A stretch of 64,000 bases of DNA from the NCBI GenBank assembly GCA_027494115.1, contig JAOSJL010000001.1:703926-767925 (forward strand), read 5' to 3'. The stretch comes from Acidimicrobiia bacterium. GTDB taxonomy: Bacteria; Actinomycetota; Acidimicrobiia; IMCC26256; JAOSJL01. Of this stretch, positions 8,332 to 17,467 are shown piece by piece; positions within the stretch are counted from its first letter, which is position 1, and the number at the start of each line of letters is the position of its first letter. The notes below the pieces were generated by a model that was not told the origin of the DNA, did not search any database, and was given only the letters and a program-made list of their open reading frames with translations. Both the position numbers and the translations under genes were made by a program.

Positions 8332-9235
8332 GCGGACACACCCACAGCCACGCGCCGAAGAGCGCGTCGGGTCGTCACCGACGACCGCTCCTCATCGCGT
8401 TCGGCCTCACGCTCGTCGTCCTCGTCGCCGAAGCGATCGTGGGGATGATCACCGGCTCCCTCGCACTGATGTCGGACGCGGCCCACATGCTCACCGACGC
8501 CGTCGGCATCGGCATGGCCCTCGCCGCCGCACAACTCGCGACGCGACCGAGTAACGCCCGGCACCGGACGTTCGGCTGGTACCGCCTCGAAATCCTCGCC
8601 GCCCTGGCGAACTCCGTTCTGCTCTTCGGTGTCGCGATCTACGTGCTCGTCGAGGCGATCCGACGGTTCAGTGACCCGGTCGAGATCGACGGCCTCCCCG
8701 TTCTGATCGTGGCCACCGTCGGCCTCGTGGCCAACGTGATCTCCATGGCGCTGCTGCGCCGCGGCTCGGCGGAGAGCCTGAACGTCCGAGGCGCCTATCT
8801 CGAGGTGATCGCGGACACGTTGGGCTCGGTGGGGGCGATGGTGGCCGGGATCGTTCTCGTCACGACCGACTGGCCCTACGTGGACCCGATCGTGGGTCTG
8901 GCCATCGGCGTGTTCATCATCCCCCGCACGATTCGCCTGGCCGGCCAGGCTCTCCGGATCCTGGTCCAGGCCGCGCCTCCTCGATGGATCTCGACGGCAT
9001 GGCCTCCAACCTCGAGGCGATCGACGGGGTCGTCGACGTCCACGATCTGCACGTGTGGACCCTCACCTCCGACATGGAGGTCGCCACGGCCCACGTGATG
9101 GTGTCCGCCCGCACGGACACCCACGGCGTGCTCGACCAGGCCCGCGCTCTCCTGGCCGACGAGTACGGGATCGATCACGCCACGCTCCAGATCGAACCCG
9201 ACGACCACGTGGGCTGCGACGAACACGGCTGGTAA
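8328..9235 (+). CDS. CDF-family zinc/cation exporter, frameshifted
   Basis: Cation diffusion facilitator (ZitB/CzcD type), a proton antiporter exporting Zn2+ or similar ions. The start GTG 8328 overlaps the previous stop (GTGA). The N-terminus has a short histidine cluster (GHTHSHAP). Six helices follow; the metal site in helix 2 reads SDAAHMLTD and in helix 5 IADTLGSVGA (a variant of the usual HxxxD). The cytoplasmic domain (GVVDVHDLHVWTL … DDHVGCDEHGW) is in another frame. One base is missing near 8974-8983, in a C-rich stretch. With the frame restored the protein is about 302 residues, normal for the family. Confidence 0.85.
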
Positions 9236-9251
9236 CCATCTTCAGAGCGCC

Positions 9252-10091
9252 TCAGATCTTCAGAGCGCGCCGTGTCCACCAGCGCCGCGTGTCGCGTGCG
9301 CCGAGAACGACGAAGAAGATCAAGACCGCCGTGGCCGACATCGACGCACCGGCTGCAACATCGAAGTGCCAACTCGCCAGAAGACCCGCGACCACGGCGA
9401 CGCTTCCGAACACCACCGAGGCGACCATGACCATCGGCACACGACGGGCCACGAGCGTGCCGGTGGCAGGCGGCGCCACGAGGAGCCCGAACACGAGCAG
9501 CGTACCGACCGCCTGGAACGACGCCACCACGACGAGTGCCACCAGAATCAACAGCAACGTGCGGGTGAGCGCCGGACGCATTCCGAGCGTGGCGGCCTTC
9601 CGTTCGTCGAAAGCCAGGGCCAGCAGCGGTCGGTGCAACGCGGCGACGGCGAGGAGCGCCACGAGCGCCGACACGGCGAGCAGGCGCAGTTGAGCGTCGT
9701 CGACACCGAGCACGTCGCCGAAGAGAAACGCCGTGATCTCGGTGGCGAACGACCCCTCCCGGGACACGATGATCACGCCGAGCGCGAGCATTCCGACAAA
9801 CAGCAGTCCGACGCCCGCGTCCTCGCGTAGATCCGTTCGCTTCCCGACGACGGACACACCGGCGACGATCACGGCCGCTCCCATTGCCGCGCCGAGTGTG
9901 ACGCTGAATCCGGCGACGAAGGCCACCGCGATTCCGGGCAGAACCCCGTGGGCGAGCGCGTCACCGATGAACGTGAGACCGCGCAGCACCACCCATGTGC
10001 CCACGACGGAACACAGCACCACCACGAGAAGACCCGCTACGAGAGCGCGCTGCATGAACTCCGGCTCGAACGGCTCGACGAGCCAGCTCAC
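9252..10091 (-). CDS. ABC-type metal importer permease (ZnuB/MntB-like)
   Basis: 279-residue ABC-3 family membrane protein with about eight helices. The family hallmark VLRGLTFIGDALAHGVLPGIA near the N-terminus and the EERKAAT/LLLILVALVVVASFQAVGTLLV region near the cytoplasmic loop are present. It forms the channel for Zn2+ or Mn2+ together with the binding protein encoded just upstream (ATGA overlap) and the ATPase on the other strand. The identity of the metal follows only from the Zur-like boxes. Confidence 0.92.
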   Translation of the reverse strand: MSWLVEPFEPEFMQRALVAGLLVVVLCSVVGTWVVLRGLTFIGDALAHGVLPGIAVAFVAGFSVTLGAAMGAAVIVAGVSVVGKRTDLREDAGVGLLFVGMLALGVIIVSREGSFATEITAFLFGDVLGVDDAQLRLLAVSALVALLAVAALHRPLLALAFDERKAATLGMRPALTRTLLLILVALVVVASFQAVGTLLVFGLLVAPPATGTLVARRVPMVMVASVVFGSVAVVAGLLASWHFDVAAGASMSATAVLIFFVVLGARDTRRWWTRRALKI

Positions 10092-11071
10092 GACGAACCA
10101 CCGTCCGACATCTCCTGGGCCCGGCCCAGTGCGTCGGCGATTCGCCGAGCGTTGGTGAGGATCAGATCGCGGTAGGTGCCGCCGCCCAGAGAACCCGTTG
10201 CGATCTCAACGATCTCGATGTCGCCGTTCGCCTCGTCGGCCACAGTTCGCGCCAGCGTGTCGGATGCCGTGTTCCCGACGAAGAGCGCGGGGACCCCGGC
10301 GTCCTCGAGCTCTCCGACGAGGTCGTCGAGGTCGGAGGCACTCGGCTCGGCGAGTGTGGAGCCACCCGGCACCACCACACCCACGATGTCGAAGCCGTAG
10401 CGGTCGGCAAAGTAGCCGAAGGCGTCGTGGTCGGTCGCGAGCAGCCGGTCCTCGGCGGGGACCACGCTCAGAATCTCCCTCACCTCGGCGTCGAGACCCC
10501 TCAGAGCATCGGCCCGGTCGCGGGCGCGTGTGGTCCATCCACCCCCGGGATCGGTCTCGTCGAGGCGGTCCCCGATGATCTCCACGGCACGAGCCATTCG
10601 CAGCGGATCCAGCCAGAAGTGCGGATCGTCGGCGCTCTCGTCGGCGCTCTCGTCGGCACCATCGCCGGCACCATCGCGGTCCTCGCCGTGCACACCGAAG
10701 GGGATCGGATCGACGAGAGGTGCCAGTTCGAGGATCGGCACGCCGTCTTCTGCGGCCCGTTCGAGGACGGACGTCAGCCCGGCTTCCAGGCCGAGGCCGT
10801 TGGCGACCACGAGATCGGCGCCTTCCACCTCGGCGATCTGGCGGGCGGAGGGCTCGAAGGAGTGCGGGTCGGCGCCCTCGGGCATCAACGTCACGACCTC
10901 GGCGTCGGCGCCGACCAACTGCTCCACGACACCGCCCAGGACGTCGGTCGTCACCACGATGTTCGGGCCGCCTCCCGTGTTGTCCGTGGCGGTGCCGGTG
11001 CCGCATGCCGCGAGAGCCGCCAGGGCTATAATGAGAATTGTTCTCAAACCCGTCATGGGAATGATTCTCAT
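10088..11071 (-). CDS. znuA: ABC-type zinc/manganese-binding lipoprotein (ZnuA-like)
   Basis: Solute-binding lipoprotein of cluster A-I. A signal peptide with lipobox LAAC (Cys about 23) precedes two lobes. Metal-ligand motifs are GADPHSFEPS, DDPHFWLDPLRMARA and ATDHDAFGYFADRYGF. An acidic loop (GEDRDGAGDGADESADESADD, shortened by being partly a 12-bp tandem repeat) precedes the second histidine, typical of zinc-binding ZnuA proteins. ATG 11071 is preceded by AGGAGGAG. The start codon lies inside one Zur-like box and is 2 bp from the divergent ATPase start. Confidence 0.9.
   Translation of the reverse strand: MRIIPMTGLRTILIIALAALAACGTGTATDNTGGGPNIVVTTDVLGGVVEQLVGADAEVVTLMPEGADPHSFEPSARQIAEVEGADLVVANGLGLEAGLTSVLERAAEDGVPILELAPLVDPIPFGVHGEDRDGAGDGADESADESADDPHFWLDPLRMARAVEIIGDRLDETDPGGGWTTRARDRADALRGLDAEVREILSVVPAEDRLLATDHDAFGYFADRYGFDIVGVVVPGGSTLAEPSASDLDDLVGELEDAGVPALFVGNTASDTLARTVADEANGDIEIVEIATGSLGGGTYRDLILTNARRIADALGRAQEMSDGGSS
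11027..11032 (+). promoter_or_regulatory. -10 element TATAAT for the znuC-like gene
   Basis: A perfect TATAAT lies about 42 bases before the ATPase start codon, within the znuA signal-peptide codons. It predicts a transcript start near 11039. No convincing -35 is visible. Box 1 overlaps its last base. Confidence 0.5.
11032..11046. promoter_or_regulatory. Zur/Fur-like box 1
   Basis: TGAGAATTGTTCTCA is a 15-bp palindrome (TGAGAA-TTG-TTCTCA) with the layout of actinobacterial Fur-family operators. It overlaps the -10 TATAAT, where a bound repressor would block initiation. Confidence 0.6.
11056..11070. promoter_or_regulatory. Zur-like box 2
   Basis: TGGGAATGATTCTCA matches the layout of the Zur operator (TGrnAATGATTnyCA) with one arm mismatch. 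It lies 24 bp from box 1 and covers the znuA start codon. Confidence 0.6.
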
Positions 11072-11073
11072 CG

Positions 11074-11892
11074 ATGCCCTCTCCTCCTGCAAGTCCCGCA
11101 TCTCCGGCCACGTCCGATGCGGCCGTCGCGGCCCGCGATCTGCGTCTCGCCTACGCACGCGAGGTCGTCTTCTCCGTGAAGCACCTCGACATCCCCGCGG
11201 GCCAGGTCACGGCGCTGATCGGGCCCAACGGGGCGGGGAAGTCCACACTGCTCGATGCGGTGGCGGGGCTCCTGCGCCCGGTCGCGGGAACCCTCGAGGT
11301 CCTCGGAACCGGGGAACGAGGCCACCGGCCCCGCGTCGCTCTCGTCCCCCAGTCGACCCACCTCGATGAGGCTCTGCCGATCACGGTGGCCGAGGTCGTG
11401 GCGATGGGTCGCTATCCCCGGCGGGGCCCGTTCCGACGCTTCGGACCCTCCGACCGGGCAGCAACGGCGCACGCGATGGAACGACTCGACGTGGCCGCGC
11501 TGTCGGGGCAGCGGATCACCGAATTGAGCGGCGGACAGCGACAGCGGGTACTCGTGGCTCAGGGTCTGGCCCAGGAAGCGGACCTACTGCTCCTCGACGA
11601 GCCGGTGACCGGTCTCGACCTCACGTCGCGCCAACGGATCCTCGACGTGCTGACCGACGCGCGCCGCGAAGCTCAGACCGTCGTGTTCTCGACCCATGAC
11701 CTGCGCGACGCGGCGTTCGCCGACCACGTGCTGCTGCTACGGGGCGGCGTCCTGGCTGAAGGCCCACCGTCAGCCGTGCTCACCGAGGACAACCTCGCCG
11801 AGGCCTACGGTGGCCGCTTCCTCCGGGTCGGCGACGGGTTTCTCGTCGATGACGCCACCCACCACACCCACGACGGTCCGCACGACCACTGA
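11074..11892 (+). CDS. znuC: ABC-type metal importer ATPase (ZnuC-like)
   Basis: 272-residue ABC ATPase that powers the metal importer. Walker A is GPNGAGKST, the signature is LSGGQRQRVLVAQGL, Walker B is DLLLLDEP, and the switch histidine follows in FSTHDLRDA. The C-terminus is histidine-rich (HHTHDGPHDH), common in zinc or manganese ATPases. ATG 11074 is the only start available before the core domain. It has no strong Shine-Dalgarno, because it lies 2 bp from the divergent znuA start. Repression through two Zur-like boxes upstream is likely. Confidence 0.92.
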   Translation: MPSPPASPASPATSDAAVAARDLRLAYAREVVFSVKHLDIPAGQVTALIGPNGAGKSTLLDAVAGLLRPVAGTLEVLGTGERGHRPRVALVPQSTHLDEALPITVAEVVAMGRYPRRGPFRRFGPSDRAATAHAMERLDVAALSGQRITELSGGQRQRVLVAQGLAQEADLLLLDEPVTGLDLTSRQRILDVLTDARREAQTVVFSTHDLRDAAFADHVLLLRGGVLAEGPPSAVLTEDNLAEAYGGRFLRVGDGFLVDDATHHTHDGPHDH

Positions 11893-11896
11893 CCGG

Positions 11897-13721
11897 TCAC
11901 GCGCTCTCGGGCGCCATCTTCCCGCCGAGCACGTCGGGGTGCACGAGGCTCACGACGACGTCGCCCGGCTCCGCGGCCAGCCCACCGTCTTCGGAGAAGA
12001 CCTCGAGCCGACCCGATTCGTGGATCAGGAACAGGGGAACCGCGCCGAATTCGTAGCGCTCGCGCAGCGCTGCGAGGTCGAAGGCTTCTGTCAAGTGCGT
12101 AGCCCGGATGACAGCGTTCTCCCGCTGCCACCGTTCGAAATCCGTGTAGGTGTGCGAACCGAACGCGCGCCGTGCGAGGAACCGGGAGGACGTCCCCCGC
12201 CGGCTGCCGTCCTGTGACTCGGCGGGCATGAGCTGAAAAGCCTCGCGGCGACCGAGAATCCGCGCGAAGTGCTCGGCGGCGAGGGCGTTCGCCTCGTCGT
12301 TCGACGTGATCGCGATGACGCGCCCGATCCCCGAGAGATCGATCTCCTCGAGCACGCGCTCGGACAGGGCGTTTCCGTAGTACGTCGAGATGCCGGCGAG
12401 ACGTGCCGCCACGATGTTGGCGCGGTCGGTGTCCACCATCACGACCCGGTAGTGGTGCTCCATGAGTTCCTCGGCGATCTGGCGGGCCCAGCGTGGCGCG
12501 CCGATGAACAGGACGCCCTGCGGATCGGAATCGGACAGACCCAGTCGGCGGGCGAGCCACCCCGCCGTGCTGCCGTACAGGGCGATCGTCGTGATGATGA
12601 CGAGAAACGTGACCGGCACGAGGATGTTCTCGGCCTCGGTGGCCCCTGTCTCCGCGAGACGGATGGCGAAGATCGAGGAGACGGCGGCAGCCACGATTCC
12701 CCGGGGAGCGAGCCAGGCCAGGAACACCCGGTCCCTCCACCCCAGGCCCGAGCGGAGCGTGGACAGCGCCACGACCAACGGCCGGACGAACAGGACCAGA
12801 AGGGCGACGAAACCGAGGCCGGGGAGAGCGATATCGGCCAAGCGTCCCGGCTCGAGGCGCGCCGCGAGCAGAATGAACAGGCCCGAGATGAGCATCACCC
12901 GCAGCGTCTCGTTGAACTCCATGATGTGGTGAACGGGTGTGACGCGCTGGCTGGCCACGGCGATACCCATCACGGTGACGGCGAACAGACCCGACTCCTC
13001 CTGTGCGAAGTCGGCACCGGTGAAGACCGCGATCACCACGGCGAGAACGAACAGGTTGTTGAGCTCGTCGGGGACCAGGAAACGCCGAAACACGATGACG
13101 AGTAGGAACGCGCCGACCAGCCCGAAGGCGCTCCCGAATCCGATGGTCCGGGCAATGGCGGTGACGACCGCGCCGGTTGCCTCACCCAACTCCTCTTGCA
13201 CCACGACTTCGAAGACGAGCACAGCGAGCAGAGCACCGATCGGATCGATGAGGATGCCCTCGGCGCGCGATGGAACCGATACGACCGACCGGGCGGACGT
13301 GTCGTAGCAGGGGGCCGATCACGGTCGGGCCCGTCACCACGACCACGGCACCCAGAAGAGCCGCCACATTCGAATCGACGCCGAAGAAGAAGATCGCGCT
13401 GTATCCGGCGATCGTTGCTGTGACGAGCACGCCGATCGTGACGAGGTTCCGTACGACGGTCCCCGTCTTGCGGAGCTCCTGAACGGGAAGACTCAGACCA
13501 CCTTCGAAGAGGATCAGACCGACGGAAATCGAGACGAGCGGCAACAGCAGATCCCCGAGCAGCTCGTCGGGATCGAGCAGCCCGGTGACTGGACCTGCGA
13601 GCAGACCCACGACAAGAAGAAGCAGGATGCTCGGAAGCCGGAAACGCCACGCGGTCCACTGGGCCACCACGCCGAGAACCACGATGCCGGTGATGCTGAG
13701 AAGGACTTCTTCGGTGCTCAT
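11897..13721 (-). CDS. CPA1-type cation/H+ antiporter with TrkA domain, frameshifted
   Basis: Monovalent cation:proton antiporter of roughly 607 residues. The N-terminal frame gives helices from VLLSITGIVVLGVVAQWTAW to VVTGPTVIGPLLRHV. A second frame resumes at the conserved EGILIDPIGALLAVLVFE, then continues through the remaining helices to a TrkA-N nucleotide-binding domain (GVLFIGAPRWARQIAEE…VVMVDTD) and a TrkA-C-like end. The break is near 13258-13268 in GC-rich sequence; one extra base explains it. Role: Na+/H+ or K+/H+ exchange gated by nucleotide binding. Start ATG 13721. Confidence 0.85.
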
Positions 13722-13796
13722 GGGGCTGCTGCGGACGCTAACGGGTTCGGACCTGCGCTCCTCGATGTGTCCGCGACACGCGGGCACGGGACCGGG

Positions 13797-14219
13797 CTAG
13801 GGAGCGCGTGTCTCCACGCCGGTGTCACCCAGGGCCTCGGTGATACGCCTGGACGCGTCCTCCATCATCGCCTCGGGCGGGCTCGTATCGGCACGGTCGA
13901 AGCGCATGTCGGCCTCGGCGTTGATCGGTACGACGTGCAGATGGGTGTGGGGCACCTCCATCCCGGCGATCATCAGGCCCACGCGAGCAGGTGAGAAGGC
14001 ACGTTGCTGTGCGGCTCCGATTTCGCGTGCGACGACCATGAGGTGCGCGGCCAACTCGGGGGGCAGGTCGATCCAGTGGTCGATCTCCTCGCGGGGCACC
14101 ACGAGGGTGTGTCCAGGTTGCAGAGGAGCGATGGACAGGAACGCGACGCAATGCTCGTCTTTCCAGACGAAACGGCCCGGGAGCTCGCCGTCGATGATCT
14201 TCGTGAACACGCTCGCCAT
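13797..14219 (-). CDS. HIT-family nucleotide hydrolase
   Basis: 140-residue histidine-triad protein. The triad VPHTHLHVVP sits near residues 96-105, with the upstream GHTLVVPREEIDHW strand typical of the HINT/HIT fold. Such proteins hydrolyse purine nucleoside phosphoramidates or dinucleotides in the cytoplasm; the physiological substrate is usually unknown. It is transcribed toward the antiporter gene. Confidence 0.92.
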   Translation of the reverse strand: MASVFTKIIDGELPGRFVWKDEHCVAFLSIAPLQPGHTLVVPREEIDHWIDLPPELAAHLMVVAREIGAAQQRAFSPARVGLMIAGMEVPHTHLHVVPINAEADMRFDRADTSPPEAMMEDASRRITEALGDTGVETRAP

Positions 14220-14267
14220 GGCTGAGGCCTCGTGTGGTCGACACTTCCGATTCAGAGAACTTCGGGC

Positions 14268-14687
14268 TCAGAGGACCTCGCGCTCGTAGCGCACGACGTT
14301 CTCGATCTCCTCGTCGCTCAGCTCGCCCTGGAACGACGGCATCTGACCACGTCCTCCCGAAACGACAGCGATCTGGTCCTCGATGTCGGGGTAACGGTCG
14401 GCGACGGAGCCGTCGGAGAGCTTGGGCCCCTGACCGCCGTCACCGGTGAGCCCGTGACATGTCGCGCAGCTGGACTGGAAGATCTCCTGACCGGCGACCA
14501 GTGCCTGGTCGTCGGCCTGGTCGCCCGTGGGCGGAGGGGCCGTGTCGTTGCCGCCACCGCTGCTGTCGTCGCCGCATCCGGCGAGAGCGACCCCGAGGAT
14601 GACCAGAACGCCGAGGGTTCTCCACACGGGGCCGACCCGACCCCGGCTGTGCGCCTCTTCGGTACGTCGCCCTGTTGGGTGATTCAC
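14268..14687 (-). CDS. lipoprotein-type cytochrome c
   Basis: Monoheme c-type cytochrome of 139 residues. A lipoprotein signal (VILGVALAGC) anchors it outside the membrane. The heme site is SSCATCHGLTGDGG and the sixth ligand is probably the Met of GRGQMPSFQGELS. GTG 14687 is preferred over ATG 14726 since GGAGG lies 8 bases upstream. It probably shuttles electrons to a terminal oxidase; no partner gene is in the window. Confidence 0.85.
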   Translation of the reverse strand: MNHPTGRRTEEAHSRGRVGPVWRTLGVLVILGVALAGCGDDSSGGGNDTAPPPTGDQADDQALVAGQEIFQSSCATCHGLTGDGGQGPKLSDGSVADRYPDIEDQIAVVSGGRGQMPSFQGELSDEEIENVVRYEREVL

Positions 14688-14770
14688 GATCCCGTCCTCC
14701 GTAGGTACGCCTTCGCGGCTTCTCATCAGCGGTGCTCACGAGAACCGTATCCAGCCTAGGCTCGGCGGTC

Positions 14771-15364
14771 GTGACGAACGAGGAACCCACCGATACGAAA
14801 CCGCCGCGTACCGAGCTTCGCCGCGCGCTGATCGACATCGTGCGCACCGCCGGCCTCGAGACACGCGACGAACCGTTCCAGCTCACGTCGGGGGCCTGGA
14901 GCCGCGACTACATCGACGGGAAGCGGGCCCTCGCGAGCGGCGCAGATCTCGAACTCGCGGCACGCGCGGCCGTCGAAGCGGTCGCTCAGGCCGGCGTGGA
15001 CGGATTCGACGCGGTGGGCGGCCTCACGATGGGAGCCGACCATCTCTCCCACGCCATCGCCGTGGTGAGCGGCTCGCTGTGGTTCTCCGTCCGAAAGAAG
15101 GCCAAGGAACACGGGAAGGGCAGAGCGGTGGAGGGAGCCGTTCTGGAACCCCGGATGTCGGTACTCCTCGTCGACGATGTCGTGACGACAGGGGGCTCGA
15201 TCCAGCAGGCATTCGAGGCCGTGGCAGACACCGGTGTCGCCGTCGTAGCGGCTCTGACTCTCGTCGACAGGGGTGAGGTCGCCGCGCGCTTCTTCGCCGA
15301 ACAGGGCGTGACCTACGTGCCGCTCGCCACCTACCACGACCTGGACATCGAACCCGTCGAATGA
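14771..15364 (+). CDS. pyrE: orotate phosphoribosyltransferase
   Basis: 197-residue PRPP-dependent enzyme converting orotate to OMP in pyrimidine synthesis. The PRPP loop reads VLLVDDVVTTGGSIQQA, and the flexible region SVRKKAKEHGKGR is preserved. The start GTG 14771 gives the family N-terminus (ELRRALIDIVRTAGL). The gene stands alone here without other pyr genes. Confidence 0.93.
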   Translation: MTNEEPTDTKPPRTELRRALIDIVRTAGLETRDEPFQLTSGAWSRDYIDGKRALASGADLELAARAAVEAVAQAGVDGFDAVGGLTMGADHLSHAIAVVSGSLWFSVRKKAKEHGKGRAVEGAVLEPRMSVLLVDDVVTTGGSIQQAFEAVADTGVAVVAALTLVDRGEVAARFFAEQGVTYVPLATYHDLDIEPVE

Positions 15365-15390
15365 CCCGAGCGGGCGCCCGCTCGATCCGC

Positions 15391-16458
15391 TCAGCTCCCC
15401 ATGCAGTTGACCCGGCCGAGATGGAACCCCGAGGTCGCGAGCATCCGTTCGTCGGCGCCCGGCCAGGTCGTGCACCAGAGCTCGGCGTGCTCTGTGTACG
15501 CCGTCGGCTCGAGCCGTAGCCACGCCAGCGGAGCGTCGGCGGTGGCCTGCGCGCCTGCCGAGTCGAGCAGTTCCCAGACACGAGCCTGTTCGGATTCCTC
15601 GAGATATCCCCACACGACCGAATGGAACACGACAGTGGTCGCGCGGTCGCGTCGCTCGGCAAGCCGGCGTTCGAGCCACTCGGCGGCCTCTGCCCGGTCC
15701 ACGATGGCGGGAAAGTCCTGCGCCACGTCGAGCGCGTGACGAAGCATGTCGAAGCGCTCACGCTGGTCGGGCCAGACGTACGACAGGAGCGTGAGGCGGC
15801 CATCCTCGGCGGTCGGGTCCACCGGGTTCGTGTCACAGCCGCGTCGCTCCGCGACGACGCAATCGGCATCGAAATCAGGGATGGAACCGTCCCACAGATC
15901 GACGAACCGAACCGGCGAGCGGGGATCGCCGAAGCTGAAGTCACCGTCGGAGTAGTAGTAACGGTCGAAGCGCAGATTCAACCCCGCGCTGGAACCGATC
16001 TCGAGGAGCCGGAGAGGGCGACCGGTCGTCGCAGCGATCCGCAGGAACCCCACCGCCAGCGCAGCCGACCGGCCCACCTCGTTCGTCTGCGGCGCTCGCT
16101 GGAGATACGGCTCGAGTTCTTCGGAGCGCATGGCGACCAACTCCCGGAACTTCGGCCAGGCTGCTCCGGCATCGCCGTCGCCGTCCACCGACGGGTAGTG
16201 CTTGGCGAGGTCGTCGGCCTCACCCTCCAGGACGAGGCGATGAACGCCTCCGAGCAGTCGCGTACCGAGCGTGGCGCCGAACGGAACGTCCACGTAGGGC
16301 GCGAGCAAAGCGGCGCAGGGGCCTCCCTCTTCGATGTCGTCGGCCACGGAGCCGAAGAGGACGGCGTAGAAAGGAGACCCGAGCTGCTCGAAGGAACGAG
16401 CCTGGTCGCGCGCGAGTGATGCCAGGCGGGACCGCACACCGACGTCGATCTGCTTCAC
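15391..16458 (-). CDS. DUF2332 family protein
   Basis: 355-residue DUF2332 protein, a large family of unknown function common in actinobacteria. Characteristic segments are LRLLEIGSSAGLNLRFDRYYY, which resembles a methyltransferase-like glycine motif, VVFHSVVWGYL and a final block WLRLEP…LWCTTWPGAD. The start is GTG 16458. Convergent with pyrE. Confidence 0.85.
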   Translation of the reverse strand: MKQIDVGVRSRLASLARDQARSFEQLGSPFYAVLFGSVADDIEEGGPCAALLAPYVDVPFGATLGTRLLGGVHRLVLEGEADDLAKHYPSVDGDGDAGAAWPKFRELVAMRSEELEPYLQRAPQTNEVGRSAALAVGFLRIAATTGRPLRLLEIGSSAGLNLRFDRYYYSDGDFSFGDPRSPVRFVDLWDGSIPDFDADCVVAERRGCDTNPVDPTAEDGRLTLLSYVWPDQRERFDMLRHALDVAQDFPAIVDRAEAAEWLERRLAERRDRATTVVFHSVVWGYLEESEQARVWELLDSAGAQATADAPLAWLRLEPTAYTEHAELWCTTWPGADERMLATSGFHLGRVNCMGS

Positions 16459-16512
16459 GGGTTCAGACTACGGGAGCTCACGGCCGCGTCCCCCACGCGT
16501 ACGCTCGCGGAC

Positions 16513-17446
16513 ATGCCCACTCACCCTGAGCATGCTCTCCCGTCGCCGTGGTTCGGTCTGTTCCTACCTCAGCTGCGCATGGACTACGCGACGATCCGCG
16601 ACCGCGTGCTCGTCGCCGAGGACGCCGGCTTCGATTCCCTGTGGCTCATGGACCACATGGCGGCGCCGATGGCGCCCGAGTTCGACTCCTTCGAGGGCTG
16701 GACCCTGCTGAGCGCGCTTCGCGACCGTCACCGAGAGGATCCGACTGGGCCACCTCGTCCTGTGCGACTCGTTCCGCCATCCGGCACTCCTGGCGAAGAT
16801 GGCAGCGACACTCGATGTCATCAGCGAGGGTCGCCTCGAGCTCGGGATCGGCTGGGGATCCGCGCCGGCGGAGCTCGGGATCTACGGGATCAGCGACGAC
16901 ACGCCGTCGCAGCGCAGCTCGCGGCTTGCCGAGGGTCTCACGATCCTCGAAGCGATGTTCACCGGTGAGCGCTTCGACCACGACGGGGAGTTCTTCCACC
17001 TGGCGGGAGCCGTCGGTCGACCGCGACCGGTGAGCGGACGCGTGCCGGTGCACATCGGCGGTGCCGGTCCCACGCTCACGATGCCGCTCGTCGCGCGACA
17101 CGCCGACTGGTGGAACTGCCCGAGCTACGCCATCGACGAGCGCCGCCAGCGGCAGCGCCTTTCGGGCTCGGCGCGGGTATCGGTTCAGCGTCCCATCGGG
17201 CTCGCCGTCACCGATTCCGATGCCGAGGAGGTCACGGCTCTCGCCACGCACCGCCTGGGTCGCTGGGGCGGTCTCGTCACGGGAACCGCGGACCAGGTCG
17301 CCGATGTGCTGTGCCGCGACGCTGCCGAAGGGGTCGAAGGGTTCGTCCTCACGTTCCACGACTTCGGACAGGAGGCAACGCTTCGTCACTTCATGGCCGA
17401 GGTGGCGCCACGCGTCCGCGATGATGCGTCCCTGGTGATCGAATAG
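16513..17446 (+). CDS. LLM-class flavin/F420-dependent oxidoreductase, frameshifted
   Basis: Luciferase-like TIM-barrel oxidoreductase of about 310 residues. The first frame gives FGLFLPQLRMDYATIRDRVLVAEDAGFDSLWLMDHM; a second gives ERIRLGHLVLCDSFRHPALLAKMAATLDVISEGRLELGIGWG (both shortened by me where needed). One surplus base near 16719-16721 separates them. Such proteins use FMN or F420 for diverse oxidations; the substrate is not predictable. Its last codons (SLVIE-stop) lie inside copy 2 of the TGATGCGTCC hairpin, which supplies the TAG stop. Confidence 0.82.
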
Positions 17447-17466
17447 CGCGCGTCTCGGACGCATCA
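17422..17466. repeat. palindromic hairpin element, copy 2
   Basis: TGATGCGTCC (17422-17431) and GGACGCATCA (17457-17466) enclose 25 bases, the same spacing as copy 1, with central AATAGCGCGCG. It overlaps the 3' end of the LLM gene, including its TAG stop (17444-17446), and ends 1 base before the luxR stop of the opposite strand. It probably terminates both convergent genes. Confidence 0.85.
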
Positions 17467-17467
17467 A

